Shown piece by piece: positions 7,985 to 15,949 of a stretch of 53,912 nt of DNA. Position numbers and translations under genes: made by a program. The notes under the pieces are model-generated. The model had not been told where the DNA came from. It was given only the letters and a program-made list of their open reading frames with translations, and did not search any database. This DNA is from an uncultured Bacilli bacterium (GTDB lineage: Bacteria > Bacillota_I > Bacilli_A > RF39 > UBA660): the NCBI GenBank assembly GCA_934102255.1, contig CAKOSN010000009.1:1-53912 (forward strand), read 5' to 3'. How positions within the stretch are numbered: the stretch's first letter is position 1; each line of letters begins with the position of its first letter.

Positions 7985-8455
7985 TTACTTATAAACTACA
8001 ATGTTAAATACTATTCCAAATCTTATAACTGCACTATCTTTTACGATTCTAAAAGCATCTTTACCCATACCAAATTTATCTCTAACTGATACTTCACTTT
8101 TGCCACATAAAAGACAATCATTAATATAAGCATTTTCAATTTTAGACATTATAGAATATAACTGATTTAATTGATAATTGAATTCGTTGTATGCAAGTTC
8201 ATTATCAAAGTTAAATTCTACTTCCGTTCCAACTGGATCTGACTTACGATTAGTAAACATTTCATATTTAGGAGAATAATCTGGTGTAAGTCTAGCATGA
8301 TAACCATTTATGTATTTGTTTCTTGCAATTTTAAACTCCTTTAATTTCTCCATAACCTTTTCAAATGTTCTATCAACATCATAAGGTTTCATATCCTCTC
8401 TTGTTAGCATTAGATTATCTGCATAATCTTCTTTGATTTGTATGCTTTGATTCAT
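7985..8455 (-). CDS. ArpU/sigma-like HTH regulator (copy A)
   Basis: 156 aa from the ATG at 8455 (GAAAGGGTG site). Mostly helical. The C-terminal part (about 95-150: NQLYSIMSKIENAYINDCLL, SEVSVRDKFGMGKDAFRIVK) looks like a degenerate sigma-70 region-4 or ArpU-type helix-turn-helix, but weaker than the copy-B protein at 48749. It lies immediately upstream of the hairpin, micro-ORF and promoter-like element controlling the surface operon, which makes it the best candidate regulator. The family call rests on fold impression and the parallel position, not on a clear motif. Confidence 0.5.
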   Translation of the reverse strand: MNQSIQIKEDYADNLMLTREDMKPYDVDRTFEKVMEKLKEFKIARNKYINGYHARLTPDYSPKYEMFTNRKSDPVGTEVEFNFDNELAYNEFNYQLNQLYSIMSKIENAYINDCLLCGKSEVSVRDKFGMGKDAFRIVKDSAVIRFGIVFNIVVYK

Positions 8456-8468
8456 AGCAATCACCCTT

Positions 8469-8630
8469 TCATAAATTAAAAGAGAGAAATAAACCATATA
8501 ACACAGTAAATTTCTCTCTTGAATTTAACTTAACAACTTTTTTAAAGGATTTAAAAGACACTCTACTATTTTTAGTAAACTTGAAGCTATTAATATATTT
8601 TGTTAATTGTAATAAATAATAACTGTTCAT
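8469..8630 (-). CDS. Small basic protein upstream of ArpU-like gene
   Basis: 53 aa from the ATG at 8630, preceded by GGGGGA at good spacing. Rich in Lys, Ser and aromatic residues (FKFTKNSRVSFKSFKKVV). No recognised domain. A different 31-aa ORF occupies the same place in copy B (49324-49419). Its start lies just after a strong terminator hairpin, so expression may be conditional. Confidence 0.45.
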   Translation of the reverse strand: MNSYYLLQLTKYINSFKFTKNSRVSFKSFKKVVKLNSREKFTVLYGLFLSFNL

Positions 8631-8649
8631 TTTTAATCCCCCTATTTTC

Positions 8650-8714
8650 AAAAAAAGAGCAGAAAGGTGTAGTATAAAAAATCTTAATAGAAATACATAC
8701 TACTTTTCTACTCT
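8650..8714 (-). terminator. Long terminator-like hairpin in leader
   Basis: Minus strand arms at 8697-8714 and 8656-8675 pair over about 17 bp (AGAGTAGAAA with TTTCTGCTCT, GTAGTAT with ATACTAC), followed by seven T. It lies between a good promoter (8776-8804) and the small ORF at 8630, so it can act as an attenuator. Confidence 0.6.
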
Positions 8715-8775
8715 TTAAATATTCTTTTTCAATCGTGTTTCCTCGCATGAATAAACACCAAATTAATTGAGTTTT

Positions 8776-8804
8776 ATTCTATAATTTTTGAAAAAGGTTG
8801 TCAA
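8776..8804 (-). promoter_or_regulatory. Promoter for small ORF and ArpU-like gene (copy A)
   Basis: Minus strand TTGACA (8799-8804), 17-nt spacer, TAGAAT (8776-8781). Near-consensus housekeeping promoter. Confidence 0.7.
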
Positions 8805-8824
8805 GTATTTTTTTCAAAATGAAT

Positions 8825-8856
8825 AAAAAAAGCAAGAAAGGGTTGTTCTCTCTTGC
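8825..8856 (-). terminator. Terminator just after upstream promoter (copy A)
   Basis: Minus strand GCAAGA (8851-8856) and TCTTGC (8832-8837) stem followed by seven T. It comes only about 20 nt after the -10 at 8878, so the upstream promoter would yield an RNA of about 45 nt. Confidence 0.65.
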
Positions 8857-8877
8857 ATAATTATTTCATTTTACTAT

Positions 8878-8905
8878 ATTTTAACACTTGACAATCGGAA
8901 GTCAA
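8878..8905 (-). promoter_or_regulatory. Promoter of putative tiny RNA (copy A)
   Basis: Minus strand TTGACT (8900-8905), 16-nt spacer, TAAAAT (8878-8883) with an upstream TG. It overlaps an inverted repeat (ACTTGAC 8886-8892, GTCAAGT 8901-8907) that may be an operator. Confidence 0.55.
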
Positions 8906-8910
8906 GTCAA

Positions 8911-8950
8911 TTTTGGACTTATTTGGACGAATTTGGACTTATTTGGGAGA
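8911..8950. repeat. Four 10-bp phased direct repeats
   Basis: Plus strand units TTTTGGACTT, ATTTGGACGA, ATTTGGACTT and ATTTGGGAGA follow each other exactly, one per DNA turn, just upstream of the -35 at 8900. Likely binding sites for an activator or repressor. Confidence 0.55.
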
Positions 8951-8963
8951 TTGGTAAAAATCT

Positions 8964-9482
8964 CTATTTTTCTTCGTTTAAAATGCCATTAATCCTATTT
9001 TCTATATCTAAAAATATAGCTTTTATATCTGTATCAGTAAACCATTTTTTTAATTTATCATATATATTATTTGCATCTTCTTCTTTTAATATTCTTCCAC
9101 TATAAATTCCACTAATATAATTATTAGTTTCTTTATTTGTTATAATGGAATTATATTCATATATATCTTTATAGGTTAATTCTTTGACTATATAATTTTC
9201 ATCAAGCATATTCTCATCTGCTATTTTGTAGTTAAATAAGTATATATCAATACAATAATTTTCCTTTTTTATTTCATCATGATTGATAAGAGTATCATTA
9301 AAAGTACTTTTATCAATTTTATTTGCCTTTGTATCAATTAGTTTTTTTTGTTCTATTTTGTAATTATCAAGAGTTCCTAAATTTGGTATTTCTTTTAAAA
9401 GTTTATTATATTCCCTTTCTAAAAGAACTTCATTTGAGTCATTATATTTTTGACACAAGTTTTCAAATATCTCATTCAACAT
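8964..9482 (-). CDS. Hypothetical protein
   Basis: 172 aa, charged, no membrane segment or recognised motif. Lys- and Asn-rich with several Ile-Asp pairs (IDTKANKIDKSTF, YCIDIYLFNYKIAD, KAIFLDIENRINGIL). ATG at 9482 with a nearby AAAGGAG. Upstream is a promoter-like TTGTTT...TACAAT and an inverted repeat AATAAGTT...AACTTATT (about 9500-9530), which may be an operator. Accessory gene of element A with no counterpart in copy B. Confidence 0.6.
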   Translation of the reverse strand: MLNEIFENLCQKYNDSNEVLLEREYNKLLKEIPNLGTLDNYKIEQKKLIDTKANKIDKSTFNDTLINHDEIKKENYCIDIYLFNYKIADENMLDENYIVKELTYKDIYEYNSIITNKETNNYISGIYSGRILKEEDANNIYDKLKKWFTDTDIKAIFLDIENRINGILNEEK

Positions 9483-9574
9483 TGTAAATTACTCCTTTTA
9501 AATAAGTTTGTTTCAATTAGTGAACTTATTGTACCACAAATCTAAATAAGCAAACAATTTTTATTAATAGTTTA

Positions 9575-9877
9575 TTATAAAAATTTAATTTTATAATATA
9601 AACTATTTATTATTTTATTTCTTGATAGTTTATTAATAAAATAAGCAATAGTTATAGTTTCAAAAACGACCAATAAAATTATTACTTCGTTAAAAAATCC
9701 AGGACTCATCATAGTTAATGCTAAATCTTTTGGAATTTCTAATGAGTTACAAAGTGCATTTGCAATGTCTATATCAACTTTAAATAAATCTAAACCAAAG
9801 CAAATTGCAATAAAGAATACAAATGTTAAAATTACTGACTTACATAAAATTCTTAAAATATCTGTAGAACTAAACAT
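9575..9877 (-). CDS. Small membrane protein
   Basis: 100 aa with two hydrophobic segments (about 14-29 and 65-82: SVILTFVFFIAICFGL and VIILLVVFETITIAYFI). Family not recognised. Divergent from the XRE regulator at 9994, sharing a 116-nt intergenic region with an extended -10 (TGGTATAAT, near 9900) on this strand. The divergent layout suggests that the regulator controls this gene. Confidence 0.6.
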   Translation of the reverse strand: MFSSTDILRILCKSVILTFVFFIAICFGLDLFKVDIDIANALCNSLEIPKDLALTMMSPGFFNEVIILLVVFETITIAYFINKLSRNKIINSLYYKIKFL

Positions 9878-9993
9878 ATTATCTCACCTCTCAATTCAAT
9901 TATACCATACATTTTATATTTTTAGGTAATAGCCCGACACTTTTTAAAAATCTTTTTTTTATTTGAGAAAATTATTTAAGAGGTGTGATATAC

Positions 9994-10437
9994 ATGTACG
10001 ATAGAATGAAAACTTTAAGAGAATACTATGACAATACACAAAATGAAATAGCAGAAAAACTTGATGTTAGTAGATCTACATATGCTGGCTGGGAAAATAA
10101 TATTGATTTTATTCCACTTGATAAATTAAATGATTTTTGTAACTACTATCATGTTAGTTTAGATTATATATGTAAATTATCAGATAATAAAACTAAAGAA
10201 ATATTAAACGATAAAATAGATATAAATGTTTTAGCAAATAATTTACTTACTATTAGAAAGAAACATAACGACACTCAAGAAAAGATAGCTGACATAATTA
10301 AAGTCGATCAATCTAACTATTCAAAATACGAAAAAGGAAAATTCTTAATTCATACCTTACCATTAATTGAGTTTGCTAAATACTATAATGTATCTATGGA
10401 TTACCTATGTGGTAAAACATTGAATCAAAAATTTTAA
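9994..10437 (+). CDS. Tandem-HTH XRE-family regulator
   Basis: 147 aa from the ATG at 9994 (AGAGGTG site; a GTG at 9985 is possible but too close). Two XRE/Cro-C1 helix-turn-helix domains: residues about 4-58 (TQNEIAEKLDVSRSTYAGWENN) and about 80-140 (TQEKIADIIKVDQSNYSKYEKG). Each ends with the same Y.VS.DY.C pattern, so the domains look like an internal duplication. The only clear plus-strand gene in the window. Presumably a repressor for element control, acting on the divergent minus-strand genes. Confidence 0.85.
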   Translation: MYDRMKTLREYYDNTQNEIAEKLDVSRSTYAGWENNIDFIPLDKLNDFCNYYHVSLDYICKLSDNKTKEILNDKIDINVLANNLLTIRKKHNDTQEKIADIIKVDQSNYSKYEKGKFLIHTLPLIEFAKYYNVSMDYLCGKTLNQKF

Positions 10438-10500
10438 AAAATTAGAAAAAATTTGAAAAAAATTAATTTAGTTGTATTATTAGTTGTATTATATATTTGT

Positions 10501-10565
10501 CAGTTGATTAAGTAGTACAACTTATGTAGTAGAAATCAACTGCAAATATTGAGTTGATTTTTTTT
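10501..10565 (+). terminator. Terminator of XRE gene with competing upstream arm
   Basis: Stem AAATCAACT (10533-10541) / AGTTGATTT (10552-10560) followed by T-run. CAGTTGATT at 10501-10509 is also complementary to the first arm, so two mutually exclusive hairpins are possible. Confidence 0.6.
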
Positions 10566-10570
10566 ACTTT

Positions 10571-10606
10571 AAAAGCAGATATTATTGAACCAATATCTGC
10601 TTTTTT
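10571..10606 (-). terminator. Bidirectional terminator
   Basis: 13-bp stem (10571-10583 with 10592-10604, AAAAGCAGATATT) flanked by A- and T-runs. It closes the minus-strand operon ending at 10605 and backs up termination of the plus-strand XRE gene. Confidence 0.8.
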
Positions 10607-11048
10607 AATTACCCCAGTCAATGTATCCTTTATCAGTTAGATTTTTACATTTCAAAAATATTTTATATGATGTTTCGCAATTATGCATTTGGTCTTGTGG
10701 ATCCTCAAAATATGGATCTATTTTTACATATACATCACAATATGATTTATCATCAACATCTTTTAGTTCTTCTTTTTTAATATATCCATTATTAATTAGA
10801 AAAGAAGAATTATAATACATACCAGCACCTTTAGGTTCTTTGTTGTTATTTGTAATAGGACATTTAGGATAACTTGCTTTAATATTCCATTCAACTGCTT
10901 TTTTTACACTTTCTCTTATTTCATCATATCTTTTTTCGTATTTTACTTTAAATTTCTTATCATTGTTATTTTTTATTATTAAAATACTAGATATAACAAT
11001 AATAACTAATAAAAGTATTGTAAAAATTATATATATTCTTTTTTTCAT
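10605..11048 (-). CDS. Membrane-anchored extracytoplasmic protein
   Basis: 147 aa from the ATG at 11048 (AAAGGAG site). One N-terminal membrane segment (about 5-25), then a soluble domain with four or more Cys (YPKCP, SYCDVY, HNCETSY, LKCKN), suggesting disulfides outside the membrane. It vaguely resembles pseudopilin-like proteins, with a long helix after the hydrophobic part, but no prepilin cleavage motif is visible. Last gene of a three-gene operon with 11060 and 12194. Function unknown. Confidence 0.6.
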   Translation of the reverse strand: MKKRIYIIFTILLLVIIVISSILIIKNNNDKKFKVKYEKRYDEIRESVKKAVEWNIKASYPKCPITNNNKEPKGAGMYYNSSFLINNGYIKKEELKDVDDKSYCDVYVKIDPYFEDPQDQMHNCETSYKIFLKCKNLTDKGYIDWGN

Positions 11049-11059
11049 AGATTCTCCTT

Positions 11060-12181
11060 TTATTTTTGTAAATTCCAATTTTCACCATTATCATAACTTA
11101 CAAATATTAATTCTTTATCTTCATAATTATCTTTGCTAGAATTTAACTGATATACAGAACATTTTATTTTTAAAATACTATTTTCAAAATAAGGCATTTT
11201 TTCTATAGTAATATAATCTGCATTTTCATTTTTATAATTTACTTTTGAATTTTTAAAACTTCTACCACCATCATTTGATACATATAAACTAATTGCATTT
11301 TCACTTAGCATTATTTTATCATTTTTAGATGCAAACATTAAATCTTCGTTTAATATAACATATTTTGCATCTTGTGATACTTGAATTGGTTCATTTGTTA
11401 TTGTGTAATACTTTTTACCATTATCTTTGCTCTTATTTACTTGTACTAAAATATTTTGTCCTAAAACATCATCAAGTTTTGAAAATCTATAAATTGTTTT
11501 ATCAAGTTTTTTTTCATAAAGAGTTTGCATATCTTCTGGTAATAAATAATTATCATTTTCGTTTATGCTTGATTCTAAATAATTATCTTCATAACTTGTT
11601 TTATTAGTTATTTTGCCATTTTTATCTTTTATATAAAATTCTTTTATTTTCTTTTCTTCTTTACCATTTTTATCATAGAACACATACTCAGCTTCTATTG
11701 GCGTTTCTGGATTAGTTATTGGGTCATATCCACCTTTACCAAAATAACCATGTACTTTTACCTTTGTTCCCATTAAGAACGGACCATAATAATCATAATA
11801 ATCTACATCAACTTTTAAAAATGAACTTACAACCGCCACATATTCTTTGCCATATAAAGTTACTCTATGCTCTGGTTTATAACTAAATGCAGCAGTAATA
11901 AAAATAATAGGTGAGAAAATTAATACCAAAACTATTAATGGTATTAATGCTAGAAAAAATAAACCAACTGCTTTATATATGTTCCCAACTGCTTTTGAAA
12001 ATTGTTCAAACATACCAATTATAAAACCTACTATTGAAATAATAAAAATTAATATAATTACCCATAACCTAAATCTTATATTTAATAAATATAATAAATA
12101 ATTAAATATTATATTAAATACTATAAAAATTAATGCTGAAATTAATATTTTTCCTTTTAATTTATCAATAATCTTTTTCAA
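11060..12181 (-). CDS. Multi-pass membrane protein with BNR-like C-terminal domain
   Basis: 373 aa. Three hydrophobic segments in the first 110 residues (about 10-30, 35-57 and 70-100), then a long extracytoplasmic region. The C-terminal part carries two Asp-box/BNR-like motifs (SNDGGRSFKNS and SYDNGENWNL), as in sialidase-type beta propellers, though too few for a full propeller. It sits 12 nt after the HTH gene and 11 nt before the next. Function unknown; perhaps a sensor or surface component paired with the HTH membrane protein upstream. Confidence 0.6.
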   Translation of the reverse strand: MKKIIDKLKGKILISALIFIVFNIIFNYLLYLLNIRFRLWVIILIFIISIVGFIIGMFEQFSKAVGNIYKAVGLFFLALIPLIVLVLIFSPIIFITAAFSYKPEHRVTLYGKEYVAVVSSFLKVDVDYYDYYGPFLMGTKVKVHGYFGKGGYDPITNPETPIEAEYVFYDKNGKEEKKIKEFYIKDKNGKITNKTSYEDNYLESSINENDNYLLPEDMQTLYEKKLDKTIYRFSKLDDVLGQNILVQVNKSKDNGKKYYTITNEPIQVSQDAKYVILNEDLMFASKNDKIMLSENAISLYVSNDGGRSFKNSKVNYKNENADYITIEKMPYFENSILKIKCSVYQLNSSKDNYEDKELIFVSYDNGENWNLQK

Positions 12182-12193
12182 ATTTCATCACCC

Positions 12194-13201
12194 CTATTCT
12201 AAAATTATTCCTTTGTCATAGTCATTTAAATAATCATCTTTTAATATCAATTTATTATTTCTAACAACAAAATGTGTCTCGCTAGGTATTTTTAAATTAT
12301 CTTTGTTTATAGTAATTTCTTTTCTATAATAAGTTAATTCATCATTTTCAATTTTAAAAGTACCGCTTGATTTTTCAATAACTTCTTTATCATTATAAAC
12401 TGATAATTCTGCTTTCCAAGATAAGTTTTCTGATAGTATATCTGATTTATCTAAAAATGCTACCGAAAAAGAATTATCTTTGCTTTTAAAAATATGAAAT
12501 TGTAAAAGTCCACCTAATTTAGTTGTATATTCTTTAATTTCTAATTCATTACAATAATTTCCATTCCTTATTCCATAAGTTATATTATTATATAATAATC
12601 TATTTTTTACTGAGTAATCAACTATTGTAATATTAGTGTTTTTATCATAATAATATATAGTATCATAGCAACTAATTTGTTTTAAACTGGATAAATAGTT
12701 TTTAACTTCTGATTTTAAAACATTGTTTCCTCTAAGATTTTTTATAGAGTAGTTATTTTCATTATTCTTTACAAAGAAAGAAAATTTAGGAGCACCAAGA
12801 TTTATCAATTTATTTTCACCATTAAATTCATATCTGACATGAATAACATCATATCCAATGGGTAGTAATTTAAATAAAATTAAAGCAATAATACATCCAA
12901 AGATAATAAGTAAAATTTTATTTTTTTTCCTCATTTCCTTTTTTAATTTTTTTGTTTCTTCTTCTAATATTTTTTCAACATCAATATCTTTCTTTTTACT
13001 AATTTGTAAAATAGTATAAATATCTGTATCAAGTTCTTCTGCAAGTTTTTCAAGTAAAGTTATATCAGGTAATGATAATCCTCTTTCCCATTTACTAACT
13101 GCTTTATCAGTTATAAATAATTTTTTCCCTAATTCATCTTGAGTTAGACCTTTTTCTTTTCTAAGAGATGCTATCTTTTTTCCTATTTTATTATTATCCA
13201 T
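12194..13201 (-). CDS. XRE-HTH membrane-anchored regulator
   Basis: 335 aa. N-terminal XRE helix-turn-helix (about 7-60: LRKEKGLTQDELGKKLFITD, AVSKWERGLSLPDITLLEKLA), a Lys/Glu-rich linker, one membrane segment (about 95-112), then about 220 aa predicted outside the membrane. This layout is a one-component regulator that could sense an external signal. First gene of the operon with the two membrane proteins downstream. The upstream region to 13339 holds AT-rich promoter sequence and no ORF. Confidence 0.75.
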   Translation of the reverse strand: MDNNKIGKKIASLRKEKGLTQDELGKKLFITDKAVSKWERGLSLPDITLLEKLAEELDTDIYTILQISKKKDIDVEKILEEETKKLKKEMRKKNKILLIIFGCIIALILFKLLPIGYDVIHVRYEFNGENKLINLGAPKFSFFVKNNENNYSIKNLRGNNVLKSEVKNYLSSLKQISCYDTIYYYDKNTNITIVDYSVKNRLLYNNITYGIRNGNYCNELEIKEYTTKLGGLLQFHIFKSKDNSFSVAFLDKSDILSENLSWKAELSVYNDKEVIEKSSGTFKIENDELTYYRKEITINKDNLKIPSETHFVVRNNKLILKDDYLNDYDKGIILE

Positions 13202-13339
13202 AGTTCTTCACCTCATAATAATTATACTACATAAATATTATTTTTTTCTCGACCGTTAGTTTAGTAATGCTTTTTTTATAAATAAAAGAAAATTTCAATC
13301 TAATTATATATCTTTTGTTAATAATTATCAATTCACTTA

Positions 13340-14107
13340 CTACAATTCAAAGTCATCTAAAAATAAATCATCTTCTTTCCATAATTCATCAGGTTGGTTA
13401 TTTAACTTATTAATATTACTTATAATGGCATTTTTAAAGTACCCAAATTTGTTTTCTATTGGATTATCTTCTTCGTCTTTAAAACCTCTACTAACAACTC
13501 TTGGTATTATGTAGTGAATATATGTTAATAAATCTTTATATGAATTACCATCTTTTAATAAATTATTAAATAACTTATCATAATAAAATACTTGAGTATC
13601 ATCTTCTTTTATATAGCCTCTTTCAATTAATTCTAGCGTTAATATATTATGTTCCTCAGAAATAAAAAAAGACGATATTTTGGTTTTATCGTCTTTATCT
13701 ATTTGTTTATTAGTATTTATTTTATTAGTATTTATTTGTGTTGGTTCTTCCATATCTGGCTCATCCATATATGGAATATCCGTAGCTGGATTATTTTCTT
13801 TTTCTAATTCAATAATGTGAGGTATTTCATAAATAAGATAATTATATTCAAAATAACCTTTATCTCCTCTAACTTTTTCAATTTCTAAATAATGATGTTC
13901 CTGAAGTTCTTTTAATATAGATCTTATTCCATCTCGACCTTCCTTACTAATGGCACATAATCCATTAAGTGAATAATCCCAATCTTCGGGTAGTGACAGC
14001 ATAAATGATAACAAGCCTTTGGCTTTATATGATAATTTTTTATCTCTTAAGTGACAATTACTCATTACTGTATAATTTTTATTCTTTTCTATTTTAAAAA
14101 CTGACAT
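13340..14107 (-). CDS. Replication-initiator-like HTH protein
   Basis: 255 aa. The N-terminal 95 residues (YTVMSNCHLRDKKLSYKAKG, LLSFMLSLPEDWDYSLNGL, GRDGIRSILKELQEHHYLE) match the winged-helix domain of replication initiator or replisome-organiser proteins common in Firmicutes ICEs and plasmids. A Glu/Pro/Asn linker (about 110-145) joins a C-terminal helical domain (LLTYIHYIIPRVVSRGFKDE, FGYFKNAIISNINKL) like those of DnaD-type or ICE Rep proteins. Its presence suggests that element A can replicate autonomously after excision. Separated from the recombinase by one small gene and a terminator. Confidence 0.7.
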   Translation of the reverse strand: MSVFKIEKNKNYTVMSNCHLRDKKLSYKAKGLLSFMLSLPEDWDYSLNGLCAISKEGRDGIRSILKELQEHHYLEIEKVRGDKGYFEYNYLIYEIPHIIELEKENNPATDIPYMDEPDMEEPTQINTNKINTNKQIDKDDKTKISSFFISEEHNILTLELIERGYIKEDDTQVFYYDKLFNNLLKDGNSYKDLLTYIHYIIPRVVSRGFKDEEDNPIENKFGYFKNAIISNINKLNNQPDELWKEDDLFLDDFEL

Positions 14108-14131
14108 TCAAACACCTTCTTTCGCAAAATA

Positions 14132-14154
14132 AAAACTAGAATAAATCTAGTTTT
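14132..14154 (-). terminator. Terminator before Rep gene
   Basis: Stem AAAACTAGA (14132-14140) / TCTAGTTTT (14146-14154), overlapping the stop of the small gene at 14136. On the minus strand it is followed by a T-rich tract. Confidence 0.65.
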
Positions 14155-14348
14155 GTTGTAATATTCTTATATATTGAATAACTTTCTTCCATATTATTAC
14201 ATTCATAATAAAATAATATTTTTATTTTATTATCTTTCAATAAAACTTTTTCTACAATATAAGTATTATTTTTCTTTATTAAGTTAAAAACATAAAAATC
14301 ACCATTTTTTAAATCTAAATTATTATTTTCTAAAATTATTTCTTTCAT
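14136..14348 (-). CDS. Small hypothetical protein after recombinase A
   Basis: 70 aa, no recognised domain. Beta-rich pattern (DFYVFNLIKKNNTYIVEKVLLK, KIKILFYYEC). Starts 7 nt after the recombinase stop and so is co-transcribed with it. A recombination directionality factor is often encoded beside large serine recombinases, and this is one candidate by position only. No helix-turn-helix is visible. Confidence 0.55.
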   Translation of the reverse strand: MKEIILENNNLDLKNGDFYVFNLIKKNNTYIVEKVLLKDNKIKILFYYECNNMEESYSIYKNITTKLDLF

Positions 14349-14354
14349 AAATCA

Positions 14355-15824
14355 CTACCTCTTAAATTTTACGGAATTTATTATTAATTCTTGTGAATCA
14401 GTCATTTTAGTGACTTGAATATTATCTACAAATCTTTCTAAAAATTGTTGTTTTTCTTTATTAGTTAAATACTCCCAATTTAATTTTATATTTGAAACTA
14501 AATCCTTTATTTCATCAAAAGTAAATTCTTCCTTTTCTTCGTTTAAAGTTTTCTCAATATTACTTAAACTAGTATTTAAACTTTTCAATGAATTATCAAT
14601 TTCATTACTCATTTCTCTATAATCATCTATCCCTAATAATTCATTAATAAATTGTGTTCTAATTTTTTTCTTTCTATTATTCAGTTTTGCAATTTGATTA
14701 TTCAAATTTTGAATTTTTTTCTTATTTTCATTTAAAACTTTATTTTCTTTCATTATACTTTTATCTGGTTTCATTATTTCTAACGACTCTAAATACTTTA
14801 AAAAACTTTCTTCTACTTTCGTATGTGAAAATCCTCCACATTCACAAAAACCCCTAGCAGAATTATTACACCTATAAGTTATATAAAGCTTGCCATGTTG
14901 CGTTTGCTGTCTTGCTGATATATTGCCTCCACATTTTCCACATTTTATTATATGAAAATAATAAGAATTTTCACTTGGATATCTTCTAACACAATAATGT
15001 TTTCTAGTTGCTACTATTGAATTTGCTCTATTCCATTTATCAATATCAACAATTGGTTCAATATTATTTCCATCAACAGTAAAACTTTTGTCTTTTAATT
15101 TCTCCGTAACACCATACCTAACTTTTCCTAAATATAAAGGATTTTCTAATATTGACTTTATAGTTGAAGATGCCCAATGTCCACCTCGTTTAGTAGGTAC
15201 TTTTTCTGCATTAAACAATTTTGCAATTTTTAAATATGATTTTCCATCTATATATTCATCAAATATTCTATTAACAATTTCTTTTTCAAGATCATTAACA
15301 ACTAAAACTTTTTCTCCAACAATATAGTCATATCCATAAACGCCATTTGTGTTTGTATAATTTCCTTCTCTCGTTTTTTGCTCATATCCAAAAGATACTC
15401 TTTCAGCAAGATTTTCTCTCTCAAATTCTGCAAATATTCCTATTATTTTTACAAACATTCTACCAACTGCATTAGAAGTATCTATTTTTTCAGTTTGAGA
15501 ATTAAAAGTACAATTATGCTTTTCAAATAATTCAATTAAATATATTAAATCTTTTGTACTACGAGTCAATCTATCTAATTTATAAATTAAAATGTTATTA
15601 ATTTTTCCATTTTTTACATCATCAAGCATTCTTTTTACTTCTGGTCTGCCTTCAAGATTTTTACCACTAATACCATCATCCACATAATAATCGTGTATAT
15701 CCCAATCATTTGCCTCAGCATATTTTGTTAATTTTTCTCGTTGAGCATGAATTGAAAATCCATCTTTAGCTTGATCTTCAGTCGAAACACGAATGTATAT
15801 ACCTGTAATTATTCTTTCGTCCAT
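14355..15824 (-). CDS. Large serine recombinase (element A)
   Basis: 489 aa from the ATG at 15824 (AGGAGAG site). Complete catalytic domain with YIRVST (nucleophile Ser14), IYKLDRLTRS, and FAEFERE on the long helix. Then the recombinase domain (GVYGYDYI, IFDEYIDGKSYLKIAKLFN, ILENPLYLGKVRYG), a zinc ribbon (IIKCGKCGG, YRCNN, FCECGG) and a C-terminal coiled coil (about 365-440). Such enzymes integrate and excise ICEs by attP x attB recombination. Its 5' end faces the truncated dacA fragment about 250 bp away, which places one end of element A there. Confidence 0.92.
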   Translation of the reverse strand: MDERIITGIYIRVSTEDQAKDGFSIHAQREKLTKYAEANDWDIHDYYVDDGISGKNLEGRPEVKRMLDDVKNGKINNILIYKLDRLTRSTKDLIYLIELFEKHNCTFNSQTEKIDTSNAVGRMFVKIIGIFAEFERENLAERVSFGYEQKTREGNYTNTNGVYGYDYIVGEKVLVVNDLEKEIVNRIFDEYIDGKSYLKIAKLFNAEKVPTKRGGHWASSTIKSILENPLYLGKVRYGVTEKLKDKSFTVDGNNIEPIVDIDKWNRANSIVATRKHYCVRRYPSENSYYFHIIKCGKCGGNISARQQTQHGKLYITYRCNNSARGFCECGGFSHTKVEESFLKYLESLEIMKPDKSIMKENKVLNENKKKIQNLNNQIAKLNNRKKKIRTQFINELLGIDDYREMSNEIDNSLKSLNTSLSNIEKTLNEEKEEFTFDEIKDLVSNIKLNWEYLTNKEKQQFLERFVDNIQVTKMTDSQELIINSVKFKR

Positions 15825-15841
15825 TTCTATCTCTCCTATTC

Positions 15842-15949
15842 TCAAATAGTTTTGATATTGGTACTACTTAAAATTCTAGGAATACTAGTTTGTAAAAAGA
15901 ATTTCATTATTTCTAACTGGATGTTTCTCGTGATTACTTCTTCTTTCAT
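15842..15949 (-). CDS. 35-aa protein upstream of recombinase A
   Basis: ATG at 15947-15949 preceded by GTGGGGATAA. Product begins MKEEVITRNIQLEIMKFFLQ and contains a TSIPRIL motif. Ends 17 nt before the recombinase start, so it is probably co-expressed. Small ORFs are common just upstream of ICE serine recombinases, and this sequence style (helical start, then FFLQTSIPRI) fits that group. Function unknown. Confidence 0.6.
   Translation of the reverse strand: MKEEVITRNIQLEIMKFFLQTSIPRILSSTNIKTI

Larger units (their letters stand above)
8652..8963. other. Regulatory gap between 8469 and 8964 genes
   Basis: No conserved gene. Contains two minus-strand promoters, two terminators (8650-8714 and 8825-8856) and four phased 10-bp repeats (8911-8950). 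A 52-codon minus ORF at 8590-8748 overlaps the first hairpin and could be a leader ORF, but its support is weak. Confidence 0.6.

Noticed and set aside
8911..8950. CRISPR-like array
   Set aside because: Units are 10 bp with no spacers and no cas genes are present; it is a phased operator-type repeat.
8923..9105. Plus-strand ORF of 60 codons
   Set aside because: Antisense to the 8964-9482 gene and the phased repeats, with no ribosome site and low-complexity hydrophobic sequence typical of the reverse of AT-rich genes.
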